Assembly: GCF_947500835.1 (NCBI RefSeq)
Contig: NZ_CANMTQ010000005.1
Span: forward strand, 62,001-126,000
From: an uncultured Halomonas sp.
GTDB lineage: Bacteria > Pseudomonadota > Gammaproteobacteria > Pseudomonadales > Halomonadaceae
DNA: 64,000 bases
Direction of reading: 5' to 3'
Shown here in pieces: positions 1 to 10,800 of the stretch (position 1 is its first letter; each line of letters opens with the position of its first letter). The notes below the pieces were generated by a model. That model saw only the letters and a list, made by a program, of their open reading frames with translations, was not told the origin of the DNA and searched no databases. A program made the position numbers and the translations under genes.

Positions 1-1692
1 TACATCGGAAGGACCGACATCTTCGGTGACCAGGATATAGGGCTCGTCCGGTGGCCTGGGCATCGAGACGCCGCATAAAAGTCCGAGCACGCGCCGGCCC
101 ACGTCACGCAGATCCGCGGCCCGCTCCGCCAACAATCGATCCGCCAGCATTTCCTGGGCTCCGGCGGCGGCATCGATGCTTTGCCACCAGGCCGCCTCTG
201 CGGAGAGTCCGTCGTCGATGCCTTCATGGGCCGCCTCGCGCAGCTCCGGGTCGTCGAGCATTTCTTCATGCATCGAGAGGATTTCCGCTACCTCGGCGCC
301 TTCCGCCTGGCGTATGAGCGTTTCGAGCTGATCATTTGCTTCCTTCAATGCGTGATCCAGACGCTCCTTTTGCTTGTCGCCGCTTCCCGCACGAGGGCCT
401 GCCAGATCCTGCGCACGTTCGGAATACTCAAAGCGCGGCAGGCGCATCACGAAGGCCGGGGCGATCGCCAGTCCCGGCGCCGCGGCGACCCCGACATGGG
501 AGGCATCCGCCGCCAGCGGTTCGAGCTCGACCGGCGTCTCATTGGAAACGCCAATATCCTGGCGTTCTTCGATAGCTACGACCTTTTCGCCAAGACCTTC
601 GCGAACCGCTTCGGCCACCGCCGCGAGTGCCTTCGACGCGCCCTCGCCTTGCGCGGAAAACACCAGGGTCTGACCGCGTCGCGCCCCCAGGCCGAGGACC
701 TTGGTCAGACTCGCCGCGGACACGGTTTCGACGCTGCCTTCAAGCAGACGTACCTTGATCGGCACGGGTTGCTCCCGAACGATCTGGACCAGCTGCTTGG
801 CTGGCCGGGCGTGAAGGCCGTGGGCGTTGAGCACCCGCATGCGTTCGGTCTCGGCGCCGGCATGCTCGCCCGCCAGACGCGCCAACACCGTGGCTGCATC
901 CGCATCCGCCAGGGCTTCCCCTTCACCGGCGTCAAGCAGAGACGCCAGTCGCTCCAGCAGGCCCAGGTGGGCATCACCCTGGGTAGCCAGACAGAACACG
1001 CCGTTGAGCGCGCCTTCCTGGCCGACAAGTCTGGATTCCGGCGTGGCCAGGGACAATGCAGGCGTCGTGACGCCTTGGGCGCTGCTGACGAGCCACAGGC
1101 CCTGCCCCAGGGCGACAGGCTTCTGTTGAACGATGGCGGCGACGAAATCGGTGTTCACGCAGTCCGCCTGACGCAGCCGGGCGGCCCCGGCAAGGGCCAG
1201 CTCGAAACGATCCCTGGCGGGAAAACCAAGGCAAAGCGTCTCGATATCAAGACGCGCCACCACCGGCGCCTTGGATAGCGCGGCAATGATCTCGTCACGA
1301 CTGTCGGCCCTGGCCAGTCGCTCGGCAACCCCTTCGCGATCCAGTACATGGGTCAGGGCTCGCAGGATGTCGAGATGCTCGTCGCTTTGGGCAGCGATGG
1401 TCACCAGCACATGCACGCGATTGCCGTCGTGCCACTGTACGCCCTTAGGAAACTGCAGCACCCGGACCCCGGTTGCCAACACCTGATCCCGACTCTCCGG
1501 CGTGCCGTGGGGGATGGCGATGGCGTTGCCCAGGTAGGTCGAAGACTGCGACTCGCGCTCATGCAGCCCCCCGCGATATTCCGGGGTGGCCCGCCCCGCC
1601 TCGACCAAGGCGTCGGCGGCTTGATCCAGCGCGTCCCGCCAATCCTCTGCCTGACAGTCGAGCAGCACATCATCCTGATGCAGTGTGAGCAT
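1..1692 (-). CDS. fruB: PTS fructose multiphosphoryl transfer protein, 3' end outside window
   Basis: Cytoplasmic phosphoryl-transfer protein of the fructose PTS, passing phosphate from PEP through EI and HPr to EIIA-Fru. The frame is open to the window edge, so only the first 564 residues are seen. Order: EIIA-Fru (about 1-150) with His62 in an IPHG motif; a second EIIA-like stretch (about 155-265) that lacks the histidine; HPr with His294 in GLHARPA; then the EI N-terminal domain from about 370, cut near the PYILVTED segment. The ATG at 1692 follows AGGAGG by 4-5 bases. The gene is divergent from cra, which normally represses it. fruK and fruA would be expected to follow beyond the window. 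Identity is secure from the three phospho-domains. Confidence 0.93.
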   Translation of the reverse strand, partial: MLTLHQDDVLLDCQAEDWRDALDQAADALVEAGRATPEYRGGLHERESQSSTYLGNAIAIPHGTPESRDQVLATGVRVLQFPKGVQWHDGNRVHVLVTIAAQSDEHLDILRALTHVLDREGVAERLARADSRDEIIAALSKAPVVARLDIETLCLGFPARDRFELALAGAARLRQADCVNTDFVAAIVQQKPVALGQGLWLVSSAQGVTTPALSLATPESRLVGQEGALNGVFCLATQGDAHLGLLERLASLLDAGEGEALADADAATVLARLAGEHAGAETERMRVLNAHGLHARPAKQLVQIVREQPVPIKVRLLEGSVETVSAASLTKVLGLGARRGQTLVFSAQGEGASKALAAVAEAVREGLGEKVVAIEERQDIGVSNETPVELEPLAADASHVGVAAAPGLAIAPAFVMRLPRFEYSERAQDLAGPRAGSGDKQKERLDHALKEANDQLETLIRQAEGAEVAEILSMHEEMLDDPELREAAHEGIDDGLSAEAAWWQSIDAAAGAQEMLADRLLAERAADLRDVGRRVLGLLCGVSMPRPPDEPYILVTEDVGPSDV

Positions 1693-1755
1693 TTAACCTC
1701 CTGAGCCTGTCCGAAATAGCTTTTTTCATGCTGGGGCTGTCTTGTTTCACGGTGC

Positions 1756-1767
1756 TGAATCGTGTCA
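1756..1767. promoter_or_regulatory. Candidate Cra (FruR) operator
   Basis: The 12-mer TGAATCGTGTCA matches the Cra palindrome TGAAACGTTTCA at 10 of 12 positions. It lies in the 183-base divergent gap between fruB and cra, 64 bases upstream of the fruB start, where a fructose-1-phosphate-responsive repressor site is expected. Function is inferred from sequence match and position only. Confidence 0.6.
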
Positions 1768-1875
1768 CTTTGAATGATAATCATGCTGAAATCATCCTGG
1801 TGATTAATCAAGTGGAGATGTCTGCGAGTTTTTCGCTCTTGCCTTGTAAAATCGCGCTCAAACCAAGGAGCCAAG

Positions 1876-2904
1876 ATGACTCTCGCTGACATTGCGCGTC
1901 TCGCCGGGGTCTCGCGCACCACTGCAAGCTATGTGATCAATGGCAAGGCCCAGATGCACCGCATCAGTCATGACACGGTAGAGAAGGTACTGGCGGTGGT
2001 CGAGCAGTATCAGTACCGGATCGATGCCCAGGCTGCCGCCCTGCGTCGAGGTCGAAGTCGTATGCTAGGGCTGATCGTGCCGGATCTCGAGAACGCAAGC
2101 TATGCGCGACTGGCCAAGCATCTTGAACGCGGCGCCCGGGAACAGGGCTTCCAACTGTTGATTGCCGGTTCAGACGACGACCCCGCCACGGAGCGCGAAC
2201 TGGCCCTGGCGCTGAGGGCTCAGCGCTGCCAGGCCTTGATCGTTGCCAGCAGTCTACTGCCGGATGATGACTTCTATCGAGATCTCATGGCCGATGGCCT
2301 GCCGGTGATTGCCATGGATCGCATGCTGGACCCCGCACATTTTGCCTGCATCGTTAGCCACGACATCGATGCCGCCGAAACGCTGACGCGGTCGCTGCTG
2401 GCCCCTGCGGTGCGTCGCGTTGCCTGGTTCGATGCGGTGGAAGGGCTTTCGATCACGCGAAAACGGCGTCAGGGCTTCTATCAGGCCCTGTCCGGCACCG
2501 GCGCCACTCCGCTGATATTCACCGCAAGGCGCTACGCACGCGGCGAGGGCGCTCGATTGATGCATCGGCTGCTCGATGAGCAGGGCCTGCCGGATGCCCT
2601 GATCACCGCCTCCTATACCCTGCTCGATGGTGTTTTCGATGTGCTGCTGAAAAACGCTGGCCTGCCCGACACACTGCGCCTGGCCACCTTTGGCGATGAT
2701 CGTCTGCTCGACTTCCTTCCGCAGCGAGTCAATTCCCTGCCCCAGGATCATGCCCGTATTGCGGAGTCGACGTTGAACCGGGCGCTGGCAGCTGCTCGGG
2801 GCGAGTATCGCCCTGGCTGCGAGTTCGTCGAGCGTTCGCTGCGTCGACGCAGCGCCTCGGCTTGGGGCGCCAACCCCGGGCATGCTGGCAAAAACGCCCG
2901 GTAA
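1876..2904 (+). CDS. cra: LacI-family catabolite repressor/activator Cra (FruR)
   Basis: A 342-residue LacI-family DNA-binding regulator. The N-terminal helix-turn-helix reads TLADIARLAGVSRTTASYVI, nearly the textbook FruR/Cra headpiece, followed by a hinge (about 45-60) and a periplasmic-binding-protein-like effector domain beginning at LGLIVPDLENASYARL. Cra proteins bind fructose-1-phosphate and control fru genes and, in some species, central carbon flux. The start is supported by AAGGAG 6-8 bases upstream. It is divergent from fruB with a candidate operator between them. C-terminal residues after about 325 are low in conservation-like features. Confidence 0.92.
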   Translation: MTLADIARLAGVSRTTASYVINGKAQMHRISHDTVEKVLAVVEQYQYRIDAQAAALRRGRSRMLGLIVPDLENASYARLAKHLERGAREQGFQLLIAGSDDDPATERELALALRAQRCQALIVASSLLPDDDFYRDLMADGLPVIAMDRMLDPAHFACIVSHDIDAAETLTRSLLAPAVRRVAWFDAVEGLSITRKRRQGFYQALSGTGATPLIFTARRYARGEGARLMHRLLDEQGLPDALITASYTLLDGVFDVLLKNAGLPDTLRLATFGDDRLLDFLPQRVNSLPQDHARIAESTLNRALAAARGEYRPGCEFVERSLRRRSASAWGANPGHAGKNAR

Positions 2905-2954
2905 TGCCGACACTGGGCAGTGGTAGGTGTTCACGCATGTTTCAGGAGGTTTGA

Positions 2955-3620
2955 ATGTCGGAACTGCCCTTTGCCAATCGTCGCGCCGCGGGCCGAGCGC
3001 TTGCCAGACGGCTTCTTACTTATGCCAGCGATGAAACACTCATATTGGGGCTGCCCCGGGGCGGGGTACCAGTGGCAACGGAGATCGCCCGGGAATTGAA
3101 GGCAAGTCTTGATGTCATGGTGGTGCGCAAGCTGGGTGTGCCGGGCCATGAGGAATTTGCCATGGGCGCCATCGCCAGCGGCGATGTGACGGTGCTCGAT
3201 GACGCATTGGTCGAACGGCTGCGTATCGACGAGCAGCGCCTGCAGACGGTGATCGACAGAGAGCGTCGCGAACTCACTCGACGCGAAACGGCCTATCGCG
3301 GTGAGCGGCCCTATCCGGATCTGAACGAACGCCAGATCATTGTCGTGGATGACGGCATTGCCACCGGCGCCAGCATGCGAGCAGCGATCCAGGCCATCCG
3401 CCGCCTGGGGGCGAAGCGCCTGATCCTGGCGGTACCGGTCGCGCCGAACGAGACGCTCGAAGCGTTGGCCACCGAGGTCGATGACATCGTCTGCGTCGCC
3501 ACACCAGAGAATTTTCGCGCTGTGGGGCAATGGTATCTCAATTTCGATCAGACGACGGACGACGAAGTCCGCACCTGCCTTGAAAACCCGACGCAGGATC
3601 CTGCGTCTCCAGAACAATAG
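2955..3620 (+). CDS. Phosphoribosyltransferase-family protein
   Basis: 221 residues with a type I phosphoribosyltransferase fold. The PRPP-binding loop is visible as IIVVDDGIATGAS (about 129-141), and an N-terminal LGLPRGGVPVA segment fits the first strand-loop of this family. Members of this group (stand-alone, often beside phosphatases or hydrolases) have no settled substrate; a purine or pyrimidine base cannot be assigned. A strong ribosome site AGGAGG precedes the ATG by 6 bases. It lies 50 bases after cra and 67 bases before the PhoD-like gene on the same strand, so the three may be co-transcribed. Confidence 0.8.
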   Translation: MSELPFANRRAAGRALARRLLTYASDETLILGLPRGGVPVATEIARELKASLDVMVVRKLGVPGHEEFAMGAIASGDVTVLDDALVERLRIDEQRLQTVIDRERRELTRRETAYRGERPYPDLNERQIIVVDDGIATGASMRAAIQAIRRLGAKRLILAVPVAPNETLEALATEVDDIVCVATPENFRAVGQWYLNFDQTTDDEVRTCLENPTQDPASPEQ

Positions 3621-3687
3621 CCGCATGGTCAAGGGCCTGCCACAGAGGGTATGCTGAAACCTTCCCATCACCGGCCGATCACTCTGC

Positions 3688-5613
3688 ATGGATGAACGCG
3701 TTTCCCGCCAGCTTCCGGATGTCCTGGCAGGCCCGATCCTGCGGCGCATCGAGCGTCAACGTCTCGTGCTCTGGCTGGTAACGACACGTCCCTTGTCGCT
3801 GCGTCTGACACTGCATCCCGCCAATGCAGACAGCTTCGCCATCGTTCTGGAAGAAAAGCATTGCCGCTGCCTGCCCCTGGGGCGTCATGCCTACGCCTGT
3901 CTGATCGATGTCGCCCTGGACGCACCGCTGCCTGAGAACGTCATGATCGGCTACGACCTGCCTATCGTTCAATCCAATGGCGAAGAAACAGGCATCGCCG
4001 ACTGGGCGCCGCATCTTCTTTATGACGATGAGCGTCATCCGAGCTTCGTGATCAAGTCGCGCCTGGACGGCATTCTCCACGGCTCCTGTCGTAAGCCCCA
4101 CTACGACTCGCGTGACGGTCTGGCCCGGGCGGATGCCTGGCTCGCCGAACGTCATGATCATGCCGAGGAGCGCCCTGCACTGCTGCTGCTGACCGGCGAT
4201 CAGATCTACGCAGACGATGTCGCCGGCCCCATGCTCGCCGCCATTCACGAGTTGATCGAGCGCCTGGGGCTTTGGGGTGAGCGCCTCGAAGGCGCGGTGG
4301 TGGATGACAGCGATGCGCTTTATGCCGCCGGGGATACCTATTATCGCCGGGAATACCTGCTGCCTCAGTTCGAATCCACGGAAGCACTGCGGGAGCGCTT
4401 TTTCGGCGGCGTGGAAAAGCCCGTGTTTACCACGGATAGCGCCGCCAACCACCTGATCACCTTGAGTGAAGTCCTGGCCATGTATCTGCTGGTGTGGTCG
4501 CCGGTGCCTTGGCAACTGATCTCGCAAGCCGAGCCCTCCCTGGATGACGAGCATCGGGAGCGCTTTGCCAAAGAACGCGAGGTGATCGACGCCTTCGCCG
4601 CCGAGCTGCCCGCGGTGGCGCGACTATTTGCGCAAGTGCCGACGCTGATGATCTTCGACGATCACGATGTCACCGACGACTGGAACCTGACCGCTGCCTG
4701 GGAAGAGACAGCCTACGGGCATCCGTTTTCCCGCCGCATCGTGGGCAATGCCCTCGTTGCCTATCTGCTTTGCCAGGGCTGGGGCAATGCACCGGAACGG
4801 CTGAAAGCCCCTATCGATCAGTTGCAGCACTTTCTCGAGGCCTCTGACGCGGACGCTTACCTGCCGAGCAAACAGCAAGACGACTTGATCAACGCGCTCC
4901 TGCGTTTCGAAGGCTGGGGATTTTGCCTGCCCGGTCCGCCCAAGCTGGTGGCCTTGGATATCCGCACCCGGCGCTGGCGCAGCGAGCGCAAGCGTCATCG
5001 CCCCTCGGGGCTGATGGACTGGGAGGCGTTGACGGAATTGCAGCAGGAAATGCTGGACGAGCCCTCGATCATCATCGTATCGCCGTCACCGATGTTCGGG
5101 GTCAAGCTGATCGAAGGCGTTCAGCGTCTGTTCACCTGGGCCGGCAAACCCTTGTTAGTCGATGCGGAAAACTGGATGGCGCACCGTGGCGCGGCCCAGG
5201 TCATGCTCAATATCTTTCGACACACCCGCACGCCGCGCAACTACGTGATTCTCTCCGGGGACGTGCACTATTCCTTCGTCTACGACGTGCGCATCCGTCA
5301 TCGCGATGCAGGGCCGCACATCTGGCAAATCACCAGCAGCGGTATCAAAAATGGGTTTCCCGACACGCTGCTGGACTGGTTCGATCGCATCAACCGCTGG
5401 CTCTATGCCCCCTGGTCGCCGCTCAACTGGTTCACCAAGCGCCGGCGCATGGAGGTACGACCCTTCATTCCGGATCGGGCCAAGGCCGGCGAGCGGCTAT
5501 GGAACGGCTCCGGCATCGGCCTCGTGCGCCTGGATGAACAGGGCCGCCCGTCAGAAATCAACGAGCTAGGGGTCAACGGCGTCACGGTGCGCTTTCATCC
5601 CAAGCGGGATTGA
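3688..5613 (+). CDS. PhoD-like metallophosphatase
   Basis: 641 residues related to the alkaline phosphatase D / PhoD-like metallophosphoesterase family. Metal-binding signatures are GDQIYADD (Asp171), FDDHD (324-327) and SGDVHY (Asp525, His527). A predicted export signal is missing: the N-terminus is charged and no Tat twin-arginine signal is seen, unlike classic secreted PhoD, so a cytoplasmic phosphodiesterase or phosphatase is more likely. The substrate is unknown. No clear ribosome site precedes the ATG at 3688. The gene ends 25 bases from the end of the convergent glgB, and no obvious terminator lies in that gap. Confidence 0.82.
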   Translation: MDERVSRQLPDVLAGPILRRIERQRLVLWLVTTRPLSLRLTLHPANADSFAIVLEEKHCRCLPLGRHAYACLIDVALDAPLPENVMIGYDLPIVQSNGEETGIADWAPHLLYDDERHPSFVIKSRLDGILHGSCRKPHYDSRDGLARADAWLAERHDHAEERPALLLLTGDQIYADDVAGPMLAAIHELIERLGLWGERLEGAVVDDSDALYAAGDTYYRREYLLPQFESTEALRERFFGGVEKPVFTTDSAANHLITLSEVLAMYLLVWSPVPWQLISQAEPSLDDEHRERFAKEREVIDAFAAELPAVARLFAQVPTLMIFDDHDVTDDWNLTAAWEETAYGHPFSRRIVGNALVAYLLCQGWGNAPERLKAPIDQLQHFLEASDADAYLPSKQQDDLINALLRFEGWGFCLPGPPKLVALDIRTRRWRSERKRHRPSGLMDWEALTELQQEMLDEPSIIIVSPSPMFGVKLIEGVQRLFTWAGKPLLVDAENWMAHRGAAQVMLNIFRHTRTPRNYVILSGDVHYSFVYDVRIRHRDAGPHIWQITSSGIKNGFPDTLLDWFDRINRWLYAPWSPLNWFTKRRRMEVRPFIPDRAKAGERLWNGSGIGLVRLDEQGRPSEINELGVNGVTVRFHPKRD

Positions 5614-5638
5614 ACGCGCAACGCCCCTGACGCTCGGA

Positions 5639-7894
5639 TCAAGACACTGTCTTCTCCCCCGTGGGACGCAGCATCAGCACGCTCAAGGGCGGCAGACTCA
5701 AGGCAAGACTCGCGGACTGGCCGTGCAGGGATTCGTCCCGGGTGGTGAGCTCCCCCAGGTTGCCCTGGTTGGCGCCGCCATAGTGCTCGGCATCGCTGTT
5801 GAACGTCTCCTCCCAACGCCCGGGCACGGGTACTCCCAGACGATAATCGTCATGGGCCACCGGGGTCATGTTGGCGACTACCAATAGCGGCTCCCCGGCC
5901 GCGCTCCAGCGCAGCCAGGCAAAGACGCTGTTGCTGGAATCGTCTCCCACCACCCAGCTGAAACCAGAAGGCTCCGTGTCTCGCTCATGCAGCGCCGGCA
6001 GGTCCGTATACAGCCGGTTGAGATCGCGCACCAGGCGCTGAATGCCCTCGTGGCGCGGCTCACTGAGCAGCGACCAGTCAAGCTCCCGGTCATGACTCCA
6101 TTCTCGCCACTGGGCGAACTCGCAGCCCATGAACAGCAGCTTCTTGCCGGGCTGGGTCCACATAAGGGCAAGATAGGCCCGCAGGTTGGCGAAGCGCTGC
6201 CAGTCATCCCCGGGCATCTTGTTGATCAACGAACCCTTGCCATGCACCACCTCGTCATGGGAAATGGGCAGCACATAACGCTCGGAGAAGGCATAGACCA
6301 GCGGAAAGGTCATTTCATTGTGGGCATAGCTGCGATAGAGCGGATCATTGGCCATGTAGCTCAGGGTGTCGTGCATCCAGCCCATGTTCCACTTGTAGGC
6401 AAAGCCAAGCCCACCTTCATTCGTGGGTTGGGTTACCCCGGGCCAGGCGGTGGATTCCTCGGCGATCACCGCCGCACCGGGCACCTCCTCGGCGATGACC
6501 TCGTTGAGATGACGCAGGAAATCGACTGCCTCCAGATTCTCGCGGCCACCATGGCGATTGGGAATCCACTCGCCGTCATTGCGAGAGTAGTCCCGGTACA
6601 GCATCGAGGCCACCGCATCCACCCGCAGCGCGTCCACGTGAAAATGCTTCACCCAGTGAAGGGCAGATGCCAGCATGAAGCCATGCACTTCCCGACGCCC
6701 CAGATTGAAGATGTAGGTGTTCCAATCCTGATGAAAACCCTCGAAGGGATGCTCGTACTCGTAAAGGGCCGTGCCATCGAAGCGGGCCAGACCATGCGGG
6801 TCCGTGGGGAAATGAGCCGGCACCCAGTCCAGGATTACCCCAAGCTCCGCGGCGTGGCAGGCATCGACGAAATAGGCGAAATCCTGAGGGCTGCCGAAAC
6901 GACCGCTGGGCGCGAACTGGCTCAATGGCTGATAGCCCCAGGAGCCGCCAAAAGGATGTTCCATGATCGGCAGAAGCTCGAGATGGGTAAAGCCCATTTC
7001 CTTGACGTAGGGAATCAGATGCTCGGCCAGCTCCCGCCAGCTGTAGAGCTCTCCATCATCGCCGCCGTGCTTTCGCCAGGAGGCGGCGTGCACCTCGTAG
7101 ATGGCCATGGGTCTATCCGGCGCCTGATGCTCGCCGCGTTTTTCGAGCCACTTTTCATCCTGCCAGGTGAAGGGCGTGATATCGGCCACCACTGAGGCGG
7201 TGTCCGGCGGCATCCGGGTCGCTAGGGCCACCGGATCGGCCTTCAGCGTCAGAGCGCCCTGGGCGTCGATCATTTCATACTTGTAGGCTTCGCCGGGTCC
7301 GAGGCGCGGCAGGAATAGTTCCCACACGCCAGCCGGATGGCGCAGGCGCATCGGATGACGGCGACCGTCCCAACTGTTGAACTCCCCCACCACGGACACC
7401 CGGCGGGCGTTCGGCGCCCACACCGCGAAACGCACGCCCTTCACCTCGTCGATGGTCATGGGCTGGGCGCCCAGGCAATGGCCCAGGTTGCGATGATTGC
7501 CTTCATTGATCAGGTACAGGTCCATTTCGCCCAGCAACAGGCCAAAAGCGTAGGGATCTTCCGTTTCCTGTTCACTCCCTTGGGGCCAGCGGATACGCAG
7601 CTTGTAAGGGGCGCCATGGGGTAGCCGTGCGGCAAACAGTCCCGGAATCTGTATAGGTGTGAGGCAGCAGCGAAACTCACCGCCATCCTGATCCAGCACG
7701 TCCACCCCCAGGGCGCCGGGCAGATAGACCCGCAGCAGCGGGCCATCCGAGTCGTCCTCCGCATTCTCCTGCAAGCCCAGTATGGCAAAGGGGTCCGCAT
7801 GGGTACCCCAGGCCAGGGCCTCGGCGTCATCCGCGGACAGCTTCAGGCGCTCGCCTCTCCTATGCTTGGCGTGTTCGACGCGTTGATTACTCAT
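5639..7894 (-). CDS. glgB: 1,4-alpha-glucan branching enzyme
   Basis: 751 residues from the ATG at 7894, which overlaps the treS stop as ATGA and has GGGGAG upstream; a start 21 bases earlier is possible but has no better site. The N-terminal CBM48 region precedes a GH13_9 barrel with nucleophile Asp426 (in LRVDAVASM), acid/base Glu479 (VIAEEST) and Asp547 (ISHDEVVHG). These are each 21 residues later than in the E. coli enzyme, so spacing is intact. It introduces alpha-1,6 branches into the glucan made by GlgE or GlgA. It is the last gene of the alpha-glucan operon and is translationally coupled to treS-mak. Confidence 0.96.
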   Translation of the reverse strand: MSNQRVEHAKHRRGERLKLSADDAEALAWGTHADPFAILGLQENAEDDSDGPLLRVYLPGALGVDVLDQDGGEFRCCLTPIQIPGLFAARLPHGAPYKLRIRWPQGSEQETEDPYAFGLLLGEMDLYLINEGNHRNLGHCLGAQPMTIDEVKGVRFAVWAPNARRVSVVGEFNSWDGRRHPMRLRHPAGVWELFLPRLGPGEAYKYEMIDAQGALTLKADPVALATRMPPDTASVVADITPFTWQDEKWLEKRGEHQAPDRPMAIYEVHAASWRKHGGDDGELYSWRELAEHLIPYVKEMGFTHLELLPIMEHPFGGSWGYQPLSQFAPSGRFGSPQDFAYFVDACHAAELGVILDWVPAHFPTDPHGLARFDGTALYEYEHPFEGFHQDWNTYIFNLGRREVHGFMLASALHWVKHFHVDALRVDAVASMLYRDYSRNDGEWIPNRHGGRENLEAVDFLRHLNEVIAEEVPGAAVIAEESTAWPGVTQPTNEGGLGFAYKWNMGWMHDTLSYMANDPLYRSYAHNEMTFPLVYAFSERYVLPISHDEVVHGKGSLINKMPGDDWQRFANLRAYLALMWTQPGKKLLFMGCEFAQWREWSHDRELDWSLLSEPRHEGIQRLVRDLNRLYTDLPALHERDTEPSGFSWVVGDDSSNSVFAWLRWSAAGEPLLVVANMTPVAHDDYRLGVPVPGRWEETFNSDAEHYGGANQGNLGELTTRDESLHGQSASLALSLPPLSVLMLRPTGEKTVS

Positions 7895-10800
7895 TCGTTC
7901 TCCCCTGCAATCCATTGATCGGCGATGGCCATGAGCCCCCGCAGCGGCACGCCTAGCCAGGCCGGACGATTGGCGGCTTCATAGGCAAGCTCGTAAACCG
8001 TCTTTTCCAGTAAAAACAGATCCAGCGCTGCAGGAGCATGTTCATCGTTTTGCAGGCGATGCGGCATATCCTCCGTTGAGTGACGATAGCTTTCGAGGAA
8101 CAGGCGCCGGCATTCCTTTAGAATCTGCTCCGAGAGCGAGCGAGCATCGCTGCTGCCGCTTTCCCCTTCGAGGCCGATCTGCCCTTCCTCGAGTTTCACG
8201 CCGGCGTAATCGAAGGAACGCAGCATACCCGCCACGTCCTTCAAGGGGCTATCCTTGGCCCGGCGTTCTTCCAGGGTACGGGCAGGCTCGCCCTCGAAAT
8301 CGATGATGAAGGCGTCCCCATTGGCCACCAGCACCTGTCCCAGATGCAGGTCGCCGTGGTTGCGAATCAGCAGGCTGCCCTTGGCCTGACGGGCCAGAGG
8401 CTCGATGGCAGCCAGCAACCGGTCACGACCTGCAAGAATCCTGTCGATCATGTGCTGCTCGTCTTGAGCAGCGTCGCTTCTATGACGTGCCAACAGTTCG
8501 AGCGCATACTCGACCTGTCGATGTATACGCCGCGTCCAGTTCGTTACCTGCGTGTCATCCGCAATCTCGGGGCTGAAATCCGCATTCTGGGTAGAGACGG
8601 CCAGCGCCTGATGCAGCTCACCAAGACGCTGGCCCAGGATCGCGGCAAAGGCCTCGAGTTCGTTGCGTGCACCAAAGCTTTCCTCGAACGCCTGAGCTTC
8701 CTCGCCGGCGTCCCGGATAGCGCGTTCAAGTGTCGTGCGGGTCCAGGACCAGGCATCTCCCTGATTGTTGATATAGCCTTGCAGCAACATCAGGGTCTGG
8801 GAGCCTTCTTCGTCGAAGCGCGCCACTTCACCGTACAGCGGCGCCATGTTGGCAAAGCCCTGCTCGCTCAGATAGCGGCCCATTTCCGCTTCCGGATGCA
8901 GACCGCTCTCGAGGCGCCGCAACACCTTGAGCACGACCTGATAGTTGATGATGATCGAGCTGTTGGACTGCTCTACCCCTTGCTGCACCACCTCGGGCTG
9001 CTCCGGCAGCTCGAGTTCGTTCATCAAGGAGGTGGGCAAGAAGCGTATCTCGCCGGCGGCGCTTGGCAGGGTGGCGGCATGGCGTATGGCCTCCACCACC
9101 GCCAGGGCAAACGCGTCCCGGGTGATGGCGTCCGTGAGCAGTCCGACCTGGTTGGCGCGCCGCACCCGTGCCATGGCCAGCTGCCGGGGAAGCGCGCGGT
9201 CCTGTTCCTCCTCGCCGAGAAACGCAAACGGCAGCTGATAGCGCTCCTGCCCTTGGGCATGACGCACCTCGATCTCGCTGAGCAGCCCGACCCGCCCGGA
9301 ATTCGTGAGGGGCGTGGCGTAAAGCAGCGTGACCTGCTCGATGCGCTGCTGCTTGGCGGCAAACCAGCGCCGCTTGGGCAGATAGCTTGGCAGCACTTCG
9401 TTTTCGAGCAGTTTGCGCGGCGAGCCCTCGAGGATCTCTTCGAGCTTGCGCTTGACGATCAGGGTGGCGTAGTCCGGCATCGGCTCCGGAATCGGCACGT
9501 GCCACTCCGGCATGGCGGTTTCCGGGGCCAGATAGAACCAGTAGAAGCCGTAGGGCGGCAACGTCAGCAAATAAGGCAGCTTGCCCACTGGCGGAAAGGC
9601 GCTGCCGCCGACCATCTCCACCGGCACCTGACCGGTAAAGGCGCTCATGTCCAGTTCCACCGCCTGAGCGGAGCGGGCCAGGTTGGCCACGCACAGAAGC
9701 ACTTGGGTTGTGCCGTCATCCAGGGCCATCTCCCGCAGGTAGGCCAGCACATGACGGTTGGCGGGATGCAGTGTGCGCATGCTGCCACGACTGAAGGCGC
9801 GGTGCTTGCTGCGCACGTCCAGCAGGCGGCGCATGCTGTTCAGCAGCGAATGCGGGTCACGGGCCTGGGCTTCCACGTTGACGGCCTGAAAGCCGTACAG
9901 CGGGTCCATGATCGGCGGCAACACGAGACGGGCCGGGTCCGCCCGGGAGAAACCGCCGCTGCGATCCATGGACCACTGCATGGGGGTGCGCACGCCGTCA
10001 CGGTCGCCGAGATAGATGTTGTCGCCCATGCCGATCTCGTCACCGTAGTAGAGCACCGGGGTGCCGGGCATGGACAGCAGCAGGCTGTTGAGCAGCTCGA
10101 TGCGGCGGCGATCCCGCTCCATCAACGGCGCCAGACGACGACGAATGCCCATGTTGATGCGAGCGCGCCGATCCGCGGCATAGTGGTTCCAGAGGTAGTC
10201 CCGCTCTTTGTCGGTGACCATCTCCAGGGTCAGTTCGTCGTGGTTGCGCAGGAAGATCGCCCATTGACAGTTAGGGGGAATCTCCGGTGTCTGGCGCAGA
10301 ATATCCGTGATGGGAAAGCGGTCTTCCTGAGCGAGGGCCATGTACATGCGCGGCATCAGCGGAAAGTGGAAGGCCATGTGGCACTCGTCGCCGTCGCCGC
10401 TCTCGTCACCGCCAAAGTAGGGCCGGGTGTCCTCGGGCCACTGATTGGCCTCTGCCAGCAGCATGCGATCCGGATAGCGCTCGTCCAGCGCCTGACGAAT
10501 CTTCTTGAGCACCACATGGGTTTCCGGCAGGTTCTCGTTGTTGGTGCCTTCCCGCTCCACCAGATAAGGAATGGCGTCCAGGCGCAGCCCGTCGACCCCC
10601 ATGTCCAGCCAGTAGCTCATGACCTTGAGCACTTCCTCGAGCACCTTGGGGTTGTCGAAGTTGAGATCCGGCTGGTGAGAGTAGAAGCGGTGCCAGAAAT
10701 AGGCTCCCGCCACCGGGTCCCAGGTCCAGTTGGAGGTTTCCGTATCGAGAAAGATGATACGCGTACCCTGATAGGCCTGATCCGTATCGGACCAGACATA

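Noticed and set aside
181..1278. A 365-residue open frame on the plus strand
   Set aside because: It is antisense to fruB, whose frame has clear EIIA, HPr and EI motifs; it has no recognisable domain.
5614..5638. A shared terminator between the convergent PhoD-like and glgB genes
   Set aside because: The 25-base gap has no stem with a T run on either strand.
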